From Corallococcus praedator (lineage in GTDB: Bacteria > Myxococcota > Myxococcia > Myxococcales > Myxococcaceae), in assembly GCF_003612125.1 (NCBI RefSeq), contig NZ_RAWI01000008.1, forward strand, positions 1 through 64,000: a stretch of DNA of 64,000 nucleotides, given 5' to 3'. Below the pieces are notes generated by a model. It ran no database searches. It was given only the letters and a program-made list of their open reading frames with translations, and was not told the origin of the DNA. Position 1 is the stretch's first letter, and every line of letters starts with the position of its first letter. Shown one piece after another: positions 43,201 through 55,200 of the stretch. Made by a program: the position numbers and the translations under genes.

Positions 43201-46200
43201 GTTCGCGGACGCGAACGGCTTCTCCGCCGTGTGGACGCCGGAGCGGCACTTCCACTCCTTCGGAGGCCTGTACCCGCAGCCGGCGGTGATCTCCGCCGCG
43301 CTCGCCGCCATCACGAAGAACCTGCGCCTGCGCTCCGGCAGCGTGGTGCTGCCGCTGCATGATCCGCTGCTCATCGCGGAGCAGTGGTCCGTGGTGGACA
43401 ACGTGTCCCAGGGCCGCGTGGGTCTCTCCGTGGCCACGGGCTGGCACGTGCACGACTTCACCTTCGCGCCGGCCAACTACGAGAACCGGCGCGACATCCT
43501 CCTGCAGAACCTGAAGACGCTGCGAGCGCTGTGGCGTGGCGAGAAGGTGACCCGGCCAGCGGGTGGCGGCACGACGGTGGAGCTGTCGCTGCGTCCCAAG
43601 CCGGTGCAGAAGGAGCTGCCGGTGTGGCTCACTGCGACGGTGAACCCGGACACCTTCCGGCTGGCGGGCGAGCTGGGCGCGGGCGTGCTGACGGGCCTGA
43701 TGTCGCACTCGCTGGAGGAGCTGAAGTCGAAGGTGGCCCTCTACCGCGACGCGTGGCGCCGCAACGGACACCCGGGCCGCGGCCACATCACCTGCATGCT
43801 GCACACGTACCTGGGAGACGACGAGGCGGAGGTGTTGCGCACGGTGCGTCAGCCGCTGCTCGACTACTTCCGAAGCTCGGCGGACATCTCCACGTCCCTG
43901 CTGCGGGCGCAGGGCTACCAGGGCGACATCGAGAAGCTGTCCCCGGACGACATCAACGCGCTGCTGGAGCACACCTTCGAGCACCACGCGAAGACGACGG
44001 GCCTCATCGGCACGGTGGAGAGCGGCCTGAAGCGGCTGCGCGAGGTGCGCGAGGCGGACGTGGACGAGGTGGCCGCCCTCCTCGACTTCGGCCTCGAAAC
44101 TCCGGTGGTGCTGGAGGGCCTGCGCCGGCTGGCCACGGTGCGCGAACGGATGGACGCGGAGGGCACCGCCCGCCAGGAGCAGGTGCTGGTGGAGGGCGAA
44201 CAGGGCGTGGAGGGGCTCCTCGCGCTCGCGAAGCAGCCCGGTCCGGTGCTGATGCACGCGTCGGCCCGGCTCGCGCGCACGCTGGCGGACCTGTCCGGGG
44301 CCCGGGAGTCCCTGGGCGCGGTGGGCGCGCTGGTGCTGGAGGACGCGTCGGTGGAGCTGGCCTCCGCGCTGCACCAGACCGCGGGCGTGGAGGTGCTCCT
44401 GTCCGGAGGCACCAGCGACGGTGCGCTCCTGCCCCGCGCGCCCGACGAACGAGTCCCCTCCAGCCTCCAGGCCTGGGTGCTGGACCCGGCGGGACAGCCG
44501 GTGCCCGTGGGTGTGGTGGGAGAGCTGGCCCTCGCGGGCGCGGGGCTCCCCGGAGGCCTGTGGAAGGCCGAGGAGGAGGCGCGTCACCGGTGGATCCCGC
44601 ATCCGACGGAGGTCTCCGCGCGGCTGTTCCGCACTGGCCGCCACGCGCGTCTGCGCGCGGATGGCCGGGTGGATCCGGTGACGCTGCGCCTGCCTCCGCC
44701 CGTGACGCGTCCACGCACGGAGGCGCCCCCGCGCCCCGTCGCAAGCCCGGCTGCTCCCAGTGGGCCGCCGCCCATCCTGAGGGCGCCCAGGAACCCGCCG
44801 CCGCCGCTGTCCTTCGCGCAGCAGCGGCTGTGGTACCTCCAGCAGTTGGAGCCTTCGAGCAGCGCGTACAACAACGCGTCCTCCTTCCGCCTCACGGGGG
44901 AGCTGGACGTCGCCGCGCTCCAGGCCGCGCTGAACGAACTGGTGGCCCGGCACGAAGTGCTGCGCACGACGTACGCCCTGCGGGATGACCGCGCGGTGCA
45001 GCTCGTCCATCCGGCGCAGGGCCTGCCCCTGCCGTTCGTGGAAGCGACCGGCGACACGCCCGAGGCCCGCGAAGCGGAGATGGTGCGGCTGTGCCAGGGG
45101 TTCATCACCCTGCCCTTCGACCTGGAGAAGGTCGTCCTCCGCGCGTGGCTCGTGCGCGTGGAGCCGCGGGTGCATGTGCTGGCGCTGGTGCTCCACCACG
45201 CGGTGTCCGACGCGTGGTGCACCATGGTGCTCGCGCGCGAGCTGACGGTGCTCTACGCGACGTACAGCGCGGGCATGAAGTCCTCGCCGCTGCCGCCACT
45301 GCCGGTGCAATACGCGGACTACGCGGTGTGGCAGCGGGAGTGGCTGGAAGGCGCGGTCATGGAGGAGCAGGTCGCGTGGTGGAAGCAGCGACTGCTCGGG
45401 GCGCCCACGTTGGAGCTGCCCACGGACCGACCGCGTCCGGCGATGCAGTCCTTCGCGGGAGCGCTGTACCGCTTCCAGCTTCCGGCCGAGGTATCGGAGC
45501 CGCTGCTGGCCCTGGGGCGCAAGCAGGGCGCCACGTCGTTCATGGTGATGATGGCGCTCTTCCAGACGCTGCTGTCGCGCTACTCGGGACAGGACGACTT
45601 CGTGGTGGGCACGCCCATCGCGGGCCGCACGCGTCCCGAGGTGGAAGGGCTGATTGGCTGCTTCGTGAACACGCTGGCCTTCCGCACGAAGCTGGAGGGA
45701 ACGCCGTCGTTCGCGGAGCTGCTGGGCCGGGTGCGGGCCCAGGCGCTGGAGGCGTACGCACGTCAGGACGCGCCCTTCGAGCGCATCCTGGACACGCTGG
45801 GCCTGCCGCGCGACCTGAGCCGCACGCCGCTGTACCAGGTCGTCCTCAACGTGCTCAACACGCCGGAAGCCAAGGCCCAGCTGCCGTCGCTGGAGCTGAC
45901 CCCGGTGGAGGTCTCCACGGACACGTCCAAGTTCGATCTGGGCCTGGAGATCTGGGAGAACCGCACGGGCATCACCTGCCGCTTCGAGTACGCCACCGCC
46001 CTCTTCGACGAGGCGACCGTGGCGCGGATGGCGGAGCACCTCCTGGAGCTCGCGCGTCAGGTCACCGCGAATCCGGAGGCACCGCTCGCGCACCTGCCCA
46101 TGATGGGCGAGGCGGAGCGGCAGCAGGTCCTGGTCGAGTGGAACGCGACGGGCGGCGAGTACCCGCGTGACGCCAGCATCCATGACCTGTTCATGGCGCA

Positions 46201-49200
46201 GGCCGCGCAACGGCCCGGAGCCGTGGCCCTGGAGTTCGGGGACACGCGCCTGACGTACGCCCAGTTGGATGCGCGCACGAACCAGTGGGCGCACCTGCTG
46301 CAAGAGCACGGCGTGGGCCCGGACGTCCTGGTGGCGGTGTGCCTGGATCGCTCCGTCGAGCTGATCGTCTCGCTGCTGGCCATCCTCAAGGCAGGCGGCG
46401 CGTACCTGCCGCTGGACGCGGCATACCCGGCGCAGCGTCTGACCGCGATGCTGGAGGACGCACCGCCGAAGCTGCTGCTGACCACGCGGGAGGTGCGCGC
46501 GAAGCTGGCCGTGGACGACGCCCTGCCCTGCCTCTTCGTGGAGGAGGCGCGGCTGGAGGCGCGGCCCACGTCACCCGTGCACTCGGGAACGCACTCGCGC
46601 CATTTGGCGTACGTGGACTTCACGTCGGGCAGCACCGGGCGTCCCAAGGGCGTGGCGGTGGAGCACCGGGGCGTGCTGCGGCTCTTGCACAACGCGTCCT
46701 TCACGGAGCTGGGACCGAAGGCGGTGTTCCTGCACATCGCGCCCATCTCCTTCGATGCTTCGACGCTGGAGATCTGGGGACCGCTGCTCTTCGGCGGGAG
46801 GCTCGTCGTCTTCCCGGCCAGCTCGCCGTCGGACCTGGAGTTGCTGGCCAGTACGATCCACCGGTATCGCGTGACCACGCTGTGGGTGACCTCGGGCCTC
46901 TTCTCGCAGGTGGTGGATCTGAAGCCCGAAGCCCTGTGGGGCGTGCGGCAGGTGCTCACCGGAGGCGATGTCATCTCCGCGCCCCACGTGCGCACCGTGG
47001 TGCAGGACCTGGGCATCTCCGTCAGCGCGGCCTACGGCCCGACGGAGACGACGGTCTTCGCGTCCACGCACCGCATGACGGACGGGGCCCAGGTGGGTAC
47101 GTCCATCCCGATTGGCCGGCCCATCTCCGAGACGCAGTTCTACGTCCTGGACGCGCACGGACAGCCGCTGCCCGCCGGAATCCCCGGTGAGATCTTCATC
47201 GGCGGAGATGGCCTCGCACGCGGCTACCTGTCGCGGCCGGACCTGACCGCCGAGCGCTTCGTCCCGAATCCCTTCTCCGCCACGCCGGGCGAGCGCCTCT
47301 ACCGCACCGGAGACCTGGGGCGCTGGAGGGCCGACGGGGTGATGGAGTTCGTGGGCCGGGCGGATGACCAGGTGAAGGTGCGGGGCTTCCGCATCGAGCT
47401 GGGCGAAGTGGAAGCCGCGGTGCTCGCCCACCCGGACGTGCGCGAGGCCGTGGCGTTGGTGCGCGAGGAGGTGGCCGGCGACAAGCGGCTCACCGTCTGG
47501 TTCGTCGCGGACCGGGAGCTGGAGCCGGGCACGCTGCGCGAGTTCCTGACGCAGCGGCTGCCGGAGTACATGCTGCCGTCGGCGCTGGTGCCTCGCGATG
47601 CGTTGCCCCTGACGCCCAACGGCAAGGTGGACCGCAAGGCGCTGCGCGCGGTGGAGATCACCCAGCCCGTCGCGAGCACCTACGAAGCACCCGTGACGCC
47701 CACGGAAGAGGCCCTGGCCGCCATCTGGGCGGAGCTGTTGCGCGTCCCCGCGGTGGGACGCAATGACAACTTCTTCGAGCTGGGTGGCCACTCGCTGCTG
47801 GCCATGCAGGTGGTCGCGCGCCTGCGGGCACGGTTCGGGGTGGAGCTGCCGCTGCGCGCGTTCTTCGAACGGGCCACGGTCTCGGTGCTGGCCGAGCGGA
47901 TCGACTCGCTCCGGGGTGTCGCTGGAACCGCGTCGGCCCCGGCCCCGCTCATCGCCGTGAAGCGGCCGGACGTCCTGCCCCTCTCGTTCGCGCAGCAGCG
48001 GCTGTGGTTCATCGACCAGTTGGAGCCGGGCAGCAACGTCTACAACATCCCCATCGGCTTGAGCTTCCACGGCACGCTGGACGTGGACGCCCTGCGCGCA
48101 AGCCTCGATGCGCTGATGGCGAGACACGAAGCCCTGCGCACCACGTTCCGGGAGGAAGGGGGCCAGCCCGTCCAGGTCCTTCACGCGAAGCTCCAGGTGC
48201 CGTTCGAGACGGTGGACCTGACGCACGTGCGGGATGCGCAGGCCCAGGCCCTGCGCCTGCGGGTGGAAGAAGCACAGCGCCCGTTCAGCTTGAGCGAGGG
48301 ACCGCTGATGCGCGCCCTGCTGCTGAAGCTCGGAGCGCAAGAGCACCAACTGGTGCTGAACACGCACCACATCGTCTCCGACGGCTGGTCCCTGGGCGTC
48401 CTGGTGCGTGAGATCAACGCCTTCTACGAGGCGTTCCTCCAGCGCCGTCCCCCTGCCCTGCCGGCCCTGCCCGTGCAGTACGCGGACTTCGCCGTCTGGC
48501 AGCGCGACTGGCTCCAGGGCGAGAAGCTGGAGGCGCAGCTCTCCTGGTGGAAGGAGGCCTTGGCCGGAGCCTCCGGCGTCCTGGAGCTGCCCACGGACAA
48601 GCCCCGTCCCGCCGTCCCCGCCCAGGGGGGCGCGATGGTGCCGGTGCGCATCCCGCGAGCCCTGAGCGAGCAGGTGGAGGCGCTGGCGAAGCAGGAGAAC
48701 GTCACGCCGTTCATGGTGTTGCTCGCGGCCTTCCAGACGTTGCTGCACCGGTACTCCGGGCAGGACGACGTGCTGGTGGGCTCGCCCGTCGCGAACCGGC
48801 GGCAGGCGGAGACGGAGGGCCTCATCGGCTTCTTCGTGAACACGCTGGTCCTGCGGGCCCGCTTCGGTGAGGCGCGCACGTTCCAGGAACTGCTCGCGCA
48901 GGTGCGCGCCACGACGATGGGAGCGCAGGAGCACCAGGACGTCCCGTTCGAGAAGCTGGTGGAGGCGTTGCAGCCGGCGCGGGACCTGGGACGGACGCCG
49001 TTCTTCCAGGTCCTCTTCGTGCTCCAGAACGCGCCGCTGCCGCAGCTGTCGCTGCCCGGCGTGACGATGCGGCTGATGGAGACGGATTCGGCGAGCGCTC
49101 GCTTCGACCTGGAGCTGTCGCTGTTCTGCAACCCGGAGGGCTTCGAGGGCGTGCTCCTCTACCGCACGGACCTCTTCGAGCCCGAGACAGCGGCGCGCAT

Positions 49201-52200
49201 GGTCCGGCACCTGGAGCTGTTGGTCGGAGCGATGATCGCTTCCCCCACCCTTCCGCTGGATCGACTCCCGCTCATCTCCCAGGACGAACGTCAGCAGGTC
49301 CTGGTGCGGTGGAACGACACGCGCGTGGAGCACCCGCGCGGCGAGCGCATCCACGACCTCTTCGAGCAGCAGGTCGCGAGGACGCCAGACGCCGTCGCCG
49401 TCGTGTTCGAGGGACAGCGCCTCACGTACGCGCAGCTCGACGCGAAGGCCAACCAGCTCGCGCACCACCTGGGCACGCTGGGCGTGGGCCCCGAGTCGCT
49501 GGTGGGCGTGTGCCTGGAGCGCTCGCTGGAGCTGGTCGTGGCGCTGCTGGGCGTGCTCAAGGCCGGCGCGGCCTACGTGCCGTTGGATCCGGCCTACCCG
49601 CGCGATCGCCTCCAGTGGATGTTGGAGGACACCCAGGCGCCCGTGCTGCTGGTGCAGGAGCACCTCGTCTCCAAGCTGCCCCTGGAGGGTTCGGGGACCC
49701 AGGTCGTGAACCTGGACACCGGCTGGGAGCGGATCGCCCAGCACCCCACGACGCCTCCGGCGGCTCGGGGTTCCTCCGAGGCGCTGGCCTACGTCATCTT
49801 CACGTCGGGCAGTACGGGCCGTCCGAAGGGCGCGATGAACGCGCACACGGGCGTCGTCAACCGCCTTCGCTGGATGCAGCAGGCGTACGGACTCACGTCG
49901 GAAGACGCGGTGTTGCAGAAGACGCCGTTCAGCTTCGACGTGTCCGTCTGGGAGTTCTTCTGGCCGCTGATGGCGGGAGCGCGGTTGGTGGTGGCGCGTC
50001 CCGGTGGCCACCAGGAGCCGGCCTATCTGGTGCGGCTGTTGGCCGAGCAGCGCATCACCACCGCGCACTTCGTGCCGTCCATGCTGCGCGTCTTCGTGGA
50101 GGAGCCGGGCCTGGAGGGCCTGACGCACCTGCGCCGCGTGGTGTGCAGCGGCGAAGCCCTGCCCGCGGACCTGGTGCGCCGTGCCTACGCGCGACTGCCC
50201 GTCGCGGAGGTGCTCAACCACTACGGCCCCACCGAGGCGGCTGTGGAGGTCACCTCCTGGCACTGCCCGCGCACGGAGGACCTGCGCCGCGTGCCCATCG
50301 GTCGTCCCGGGGCGAACACGCGACTCTACGTGCTCGACCGCCATGGCCAGCCCGTGCCGGTGGGCGTCTCCGGTGAGCTGTTCCTCGCGGGCGTGCAGGT
50401 GGGCCGGGGCTACTGGCGTCGCCCGGAGCTGACGGCGGAGCGCTTCCTTCCGGATCCGTTCAGCCCCACGCCCGGCGCGCGCATGTACCGCACGGGCGAC
50501 GTGGCGCGCTGGCTGCCCGACGGTACGGTGGAGTTCCTGGGGCGCGCCGACTTCCAGGTGAAGCTGCGCGGCTTCCGCATCGAGCCCGGCGAAGTCGAAG
50601 CCGTGCTGCGGCAGGTGCCCGGGGTTCAGGAGGCGGTGGTGCTGGCCCGGGAGGACGTGCCCGGTGACATGCGCCTCGTGGGCTACCTCGTGCCCTCTAG
50701 GAACACGCTGGAATTGGACGCGGTGAAGGCCTTCGTCGCGAAGCAACTCCCCGAGTACATGGTGCCCTCCGCGTGGGTGCCACTGCCGTCCCTTCCGCTC
50801 AACGCCAACGGCAAGCTGGACCGCAAGGCCCTGCCCAGGCCGGAAGCAGGCGCGGAGCGCACGCGCGTCTACGTGGCCCCCCGCGACCCGACGGAGCAGG
50901 CGCTCGCCTCGCTCTGGGAGTCAGTGCTGGGCGTGAAGCAGGTGGGCGTCCAGGACAGCTTCTTCGAGCTGGGTGGACACTCGCTGCTGGCGACGCAGGC
51001 GGTGTCGCGCATGCGCGCGGCCTTCAACGTCGAGCTGCCCCTGCGAGCCCTCTTCGAAGCGCCCACGATCGAGGCGCTGGCCCGGAAGGTGGAGTCGGCC
51101 CGGCAGTCGGGCCATCGCGCGACGATGCCCGCGCTCGTGAAGCAGGAGCGCACGGGCGAGGAGCCGCTGTCCTTCGCGCAGCAGCGCCTCTGGTTCCTGG
51201 ATCAGCTCCAGCCGGACAGTGCCTTCTACAACCTGCCCGCGGCCGTCCGGCTGTCGGGCCCACTGGATGTGGAGGCCCTGCGCCGCACCTTCGATGAACT
51301 GGTGCGGCGTCACGAGTCCCTGCGCACGACCTTCCAGGGGCGTGACGGTCAGCCGGCGCAGGTCGTCACGCCGTCGGTGAAGTCCGTGCTGGAGTCGGTG
51401 GACCTCGAAGCGCTGCCCGCCACCGAGCGTGAAGCCGAGGTCCAGCGTCGAGCGCAGTCGGAATCCCAGCGTCCGTTCGACCTGAGCCAGGGCCCCCTGT
51501 TCCGGGCGAAGCTGCTGCGGCTGAGCGCCACCGAGCACGTGCTGGTGCTGGTGATGCACCACATCGTGTCGGACGGCTGGTCCGTGAGCGTGTTGGTGAA
51601 GGAAGTGGGTGCCCTCTACGGGGCCTTCAGGCAAGGCCATGCGTCGCCGTTGCCGGAGCTGCCGGTGCAGTACGCGGACTACGCGGCATGGCAGCGGGGC
51701 TGGCTGCGCGGTGACGTGTTGGAGGCGCAGCTTTCCTGGTGGCGTCAGCAGTTGGAAGGCGCCCCGCCCGCGTTGGAGCTGCCGACGGACAAGCCGCGTC
51801 CGGCGGTGCAGCGCTACCGGGGCGCAAGCCATTCGGTGGCCCTGCCGCGCTCGCTGGAGGAGCAGGTCAAGGCGCTGGCCCAGCGCGAGGGCGTCACGTC
51901 CTTCATGCTGCTGCTGGCGGCCTGGCAGGTGGTGCTGTCGCGCTACAGCGGGCAGCAGGACATCAGCGTGGGAACGCCCATCGCGGGCCGGAACCAGACG
52001 GAGCTGGAAGGGCTCATCGGCTTCTTCGTCAACACGTTGGTGATCCGTGCGCGACTGGAAGGCAGTCCGACCTTCCGGCAGGTGCTGCGCCAGGTGAAGG
52101 AGACGACGCTGGGCGCGTACGCGCACCAGGAGGTGCCGTTCGAGAAGCTGGTGGAGGAGCTGAAGCCAGAGCGCGACCTGAGTCGCACGCCGCTGTTCCA

Positions 52201-55200
52201 GGTGTCCTTCACGCTGAACGCAGCGGTGCTCGCGGAAGGCCAGTCCCTGCCGGGCGGTCTGTCCCTGCGAGCGATGGAGACGGAAGGCTCGGCGTCGAAG
52301 TTCGACATGACGCTGTCCATGGCGGAGACGGGCCAGGGGCTGGCGGCGACGCTGACGTACAACACGGACCTCTTCGAGGAAGGCACCGCGAAGCGGCTGC
52401 TCAATCACCTGGGCGTCCTCCTGGAAGAAGTGACGGTCCGCCCCGACACGCGCGTCGCGGAGGTGGCCCTGCTGCGAGGCGCCGAGGCGCAGCGGGTGCT
52501 GGTGGAGTGGAACCAGACGCAGGCGGAGTTCCCACGAGAGTCCACGCTGCACGGCCTCTTCGAGACACAGGCCCGGAAGACGCCGGACGCGGTGGCGATC
52601 GTCAGCGAGGAAGGGACGTTCAGCTACCGGCAGGTGAATGAAGCCGCCGAAGCACTGGCGGACAAGCTGCGCGCCTGGGGCGTGGGCCCGGAGGTGAAGG
52701 TGGGCCTGGCGCTGGAGCGTTCCGCCGCGCTGGTGATCGCGCAGGTGGCGACGCTGAAGGCGGGAGGCGCCTGGGTGCCGCTGGACGTGGAGTATCCGGC
52801 GGAGCGGCTGGGCTTCATGGTGAAGGACAGCGGCGCGGCCCTGGTGCTGGCACATGCGGCGCGTGCGCACGAACTGCCCGCGACGTCCGTGCGCGTGGTC
52901 CACGTGGAGGAAGCGCTCGCCGCGACGGCCCCCGCGCAAGGCCTCGCCCGCGACGAAGCCCGGGCATCCGTGGATGCCGACGCCCTGGCGTACGTCATCT
53001 ACACGTCGGGCAGCACCGGCATGCCGAAGGGCGTAGGCATGGGCCACCGCGCCGTCGTCAACCACCTGCACTGGCGGCAGGTGCGCTTCCCGATGAGCGG
53101 GAGCGACGCGTTCCTGGCGAAGGCCTCCAGCAGCTTCGACATCTCGGTGTGGGAGGTCTGGGCCCCGCTGGTGAGCGGTGCACGGCTCGTGTTGGCGAAG
53201 CCGGGAGGCCAGCGCGACACGGAGTACCTGGTGAACGCAGTGGCGGAGCACGGGGTCACCCACCTGCACTTCGGACCGGCGCCCCTGGGAGCCTTCCTGG
53301 AGGCCTCGGGCGTGGAGGGATGCGCACGCCTGCGGTACGTCTTCTGCGGCGGTGAGGCACTGGGGGCGGAGCTGCACCGGCGCTTCGTCACGAAGCTGGG
53401 CGCGAAGCTGGTGCACCAGTACGGCCCGACAGAAGCGTGCATCGACTGCGTGGTGTGGGAGACGCCGCGCGAGGCGGTGGAGGTGGTGCCGCTCGGTCGG
53501 CCCATCGCGAACACGGACGTGTACGTGGTGGACGCAGCGGGCCGCGCGGTGCCGGTGGGCATCGCGGGCGAACTGCTCGTGGGCGGTGAGGGCCTGGCCC
53601 GTGGATACCTGGGCCGAGTGGACCTGACGGCGGAGCGCTTCATCCCGGACGGGCTGAGTGGCCGGGCCGGCGCGAGGCTGTACCGCACGGGCGACAAGGC
53701 CCGCTGGCGGGAAGACGGAACGCTGGAGTACCTGGGCCGGTTGGATTCCCAGGTGAAGGTGCGCGGCCACCGCATCGAATTGGGTGAGGTGGAGGCCGCG
53801 CTGCTCGCCCACCCGGACGTGCGGGAGGCCGTGGTTCTCGTGCGCGAGGACGTGGCCGGCGACAAGCGGCTCGTCGCCTGGTTCGTCGCGGAGCGCGAGC
53901 TGGAACCCGGCACGCTGCGCGAGTTCCTGAAGCAGCGGCTGCCGGAGTACATGCTGCCGTCAGCGCTGGTGCCCCGCGAAGCATTGCCCCTGACGCCCAA
54001 TGGCAAGGTGGACCGCAAGGCGCTGCGAGCGCTGGCCATCTCCCAGCCTGTTTCGAGCGTCTACGAAGCACCCGTGACGCCCACGGAGGTGGCCCTGGCC
54101 GCCATCTGGGCGGAGCTGTTGCGCGTCCCCGCAGTGGGACGGAATGACAGCTTCTTCGACCTGGGCGGCCACTCACTGTTGGCCACGCAGGCCGTGGCGC
54201 GCATCCGGTCCACGTTGGGGTTGGAGCTGCCGCTGAGCGACTTCTTCACCACGCCGACGGTGGCCGCCCTCGCCGAACGGCTGGGCCGAGCCACGCCCAA
54301 GACCCAAGCCCAAGCCATCACCCCGTCGGTCCACGCGAACGCCCCGCCGCTGTCGTTCGCGCAGCAGCGGCTGTGGTTCATCGATCAACTGGAGCCGGGC
54401 AGCAGCCTCTACAACGTCCCCATCGCCCTGGGCTTCCACGGCACGCTGGACGTGAACGCCCTGCGCGCGAGCCTCGATGCGCTGATGACGAGGCATGAAG
54501 CCCTGCGCACCACCTTCCACTCCGAAGGCGGGCAGCCCGTCCAGGTCATCCACGCGGACTTCCACGTCCCGTTCGCGACGGTGGATCTGACGCACGTCCG
54601 GGATGCGGAGGCCCGGCAGGCGGAAGCCCTGCGGCTGCGAAGGGAGGAAGGGCGCCGACCGTTCAGCTTGAGTGAAGGGCCGCTGATGCGCGCCCTGCTG
54701 CTGAAGCTCGGAGCGCAAGAGCACCAGGTGGTGCTGAACACGCACCACATCGTGTCCGACGGCTGGTCGCTCGGCGTGCTGGTCCGCGAGGTCACCGTCT
54801 TCTACGAGGCGTTCCTCCAGAACCGTCCCCCTGCCCTGCCGGCCCTGCCCATGCAGTACGCGGACTACGCTCGCTGGCAGCGTGACTGGCTCCAGGGCGA
54901 GACCCTGGAGGCGCAGCTCTCCTGGTGGAAGGCCTCCCTGGCCGGAGCCTCCGGCATCCTGGAGCTGCCCACGGACAGGCCCCGTCCCTCCGTGCCCTCC
55001 CAGGATGCCGCGCTCGTGCCGGTGCGCATCTCGCCGGAGCTGAGCGAGCAGGTGGAAGCCCTGGCGAAGCAGGAGGGCGTCACGCCCTTCATGGTGTGGC
55101 TCGCGGCCTTCCAGACCCTGCTGCATCGGTACTCGGGACAGGACGACGTGCTCGTGGGTTCACCCATCGCGAACCGGCGGCAGGCGGAGACGGAGGGCCT

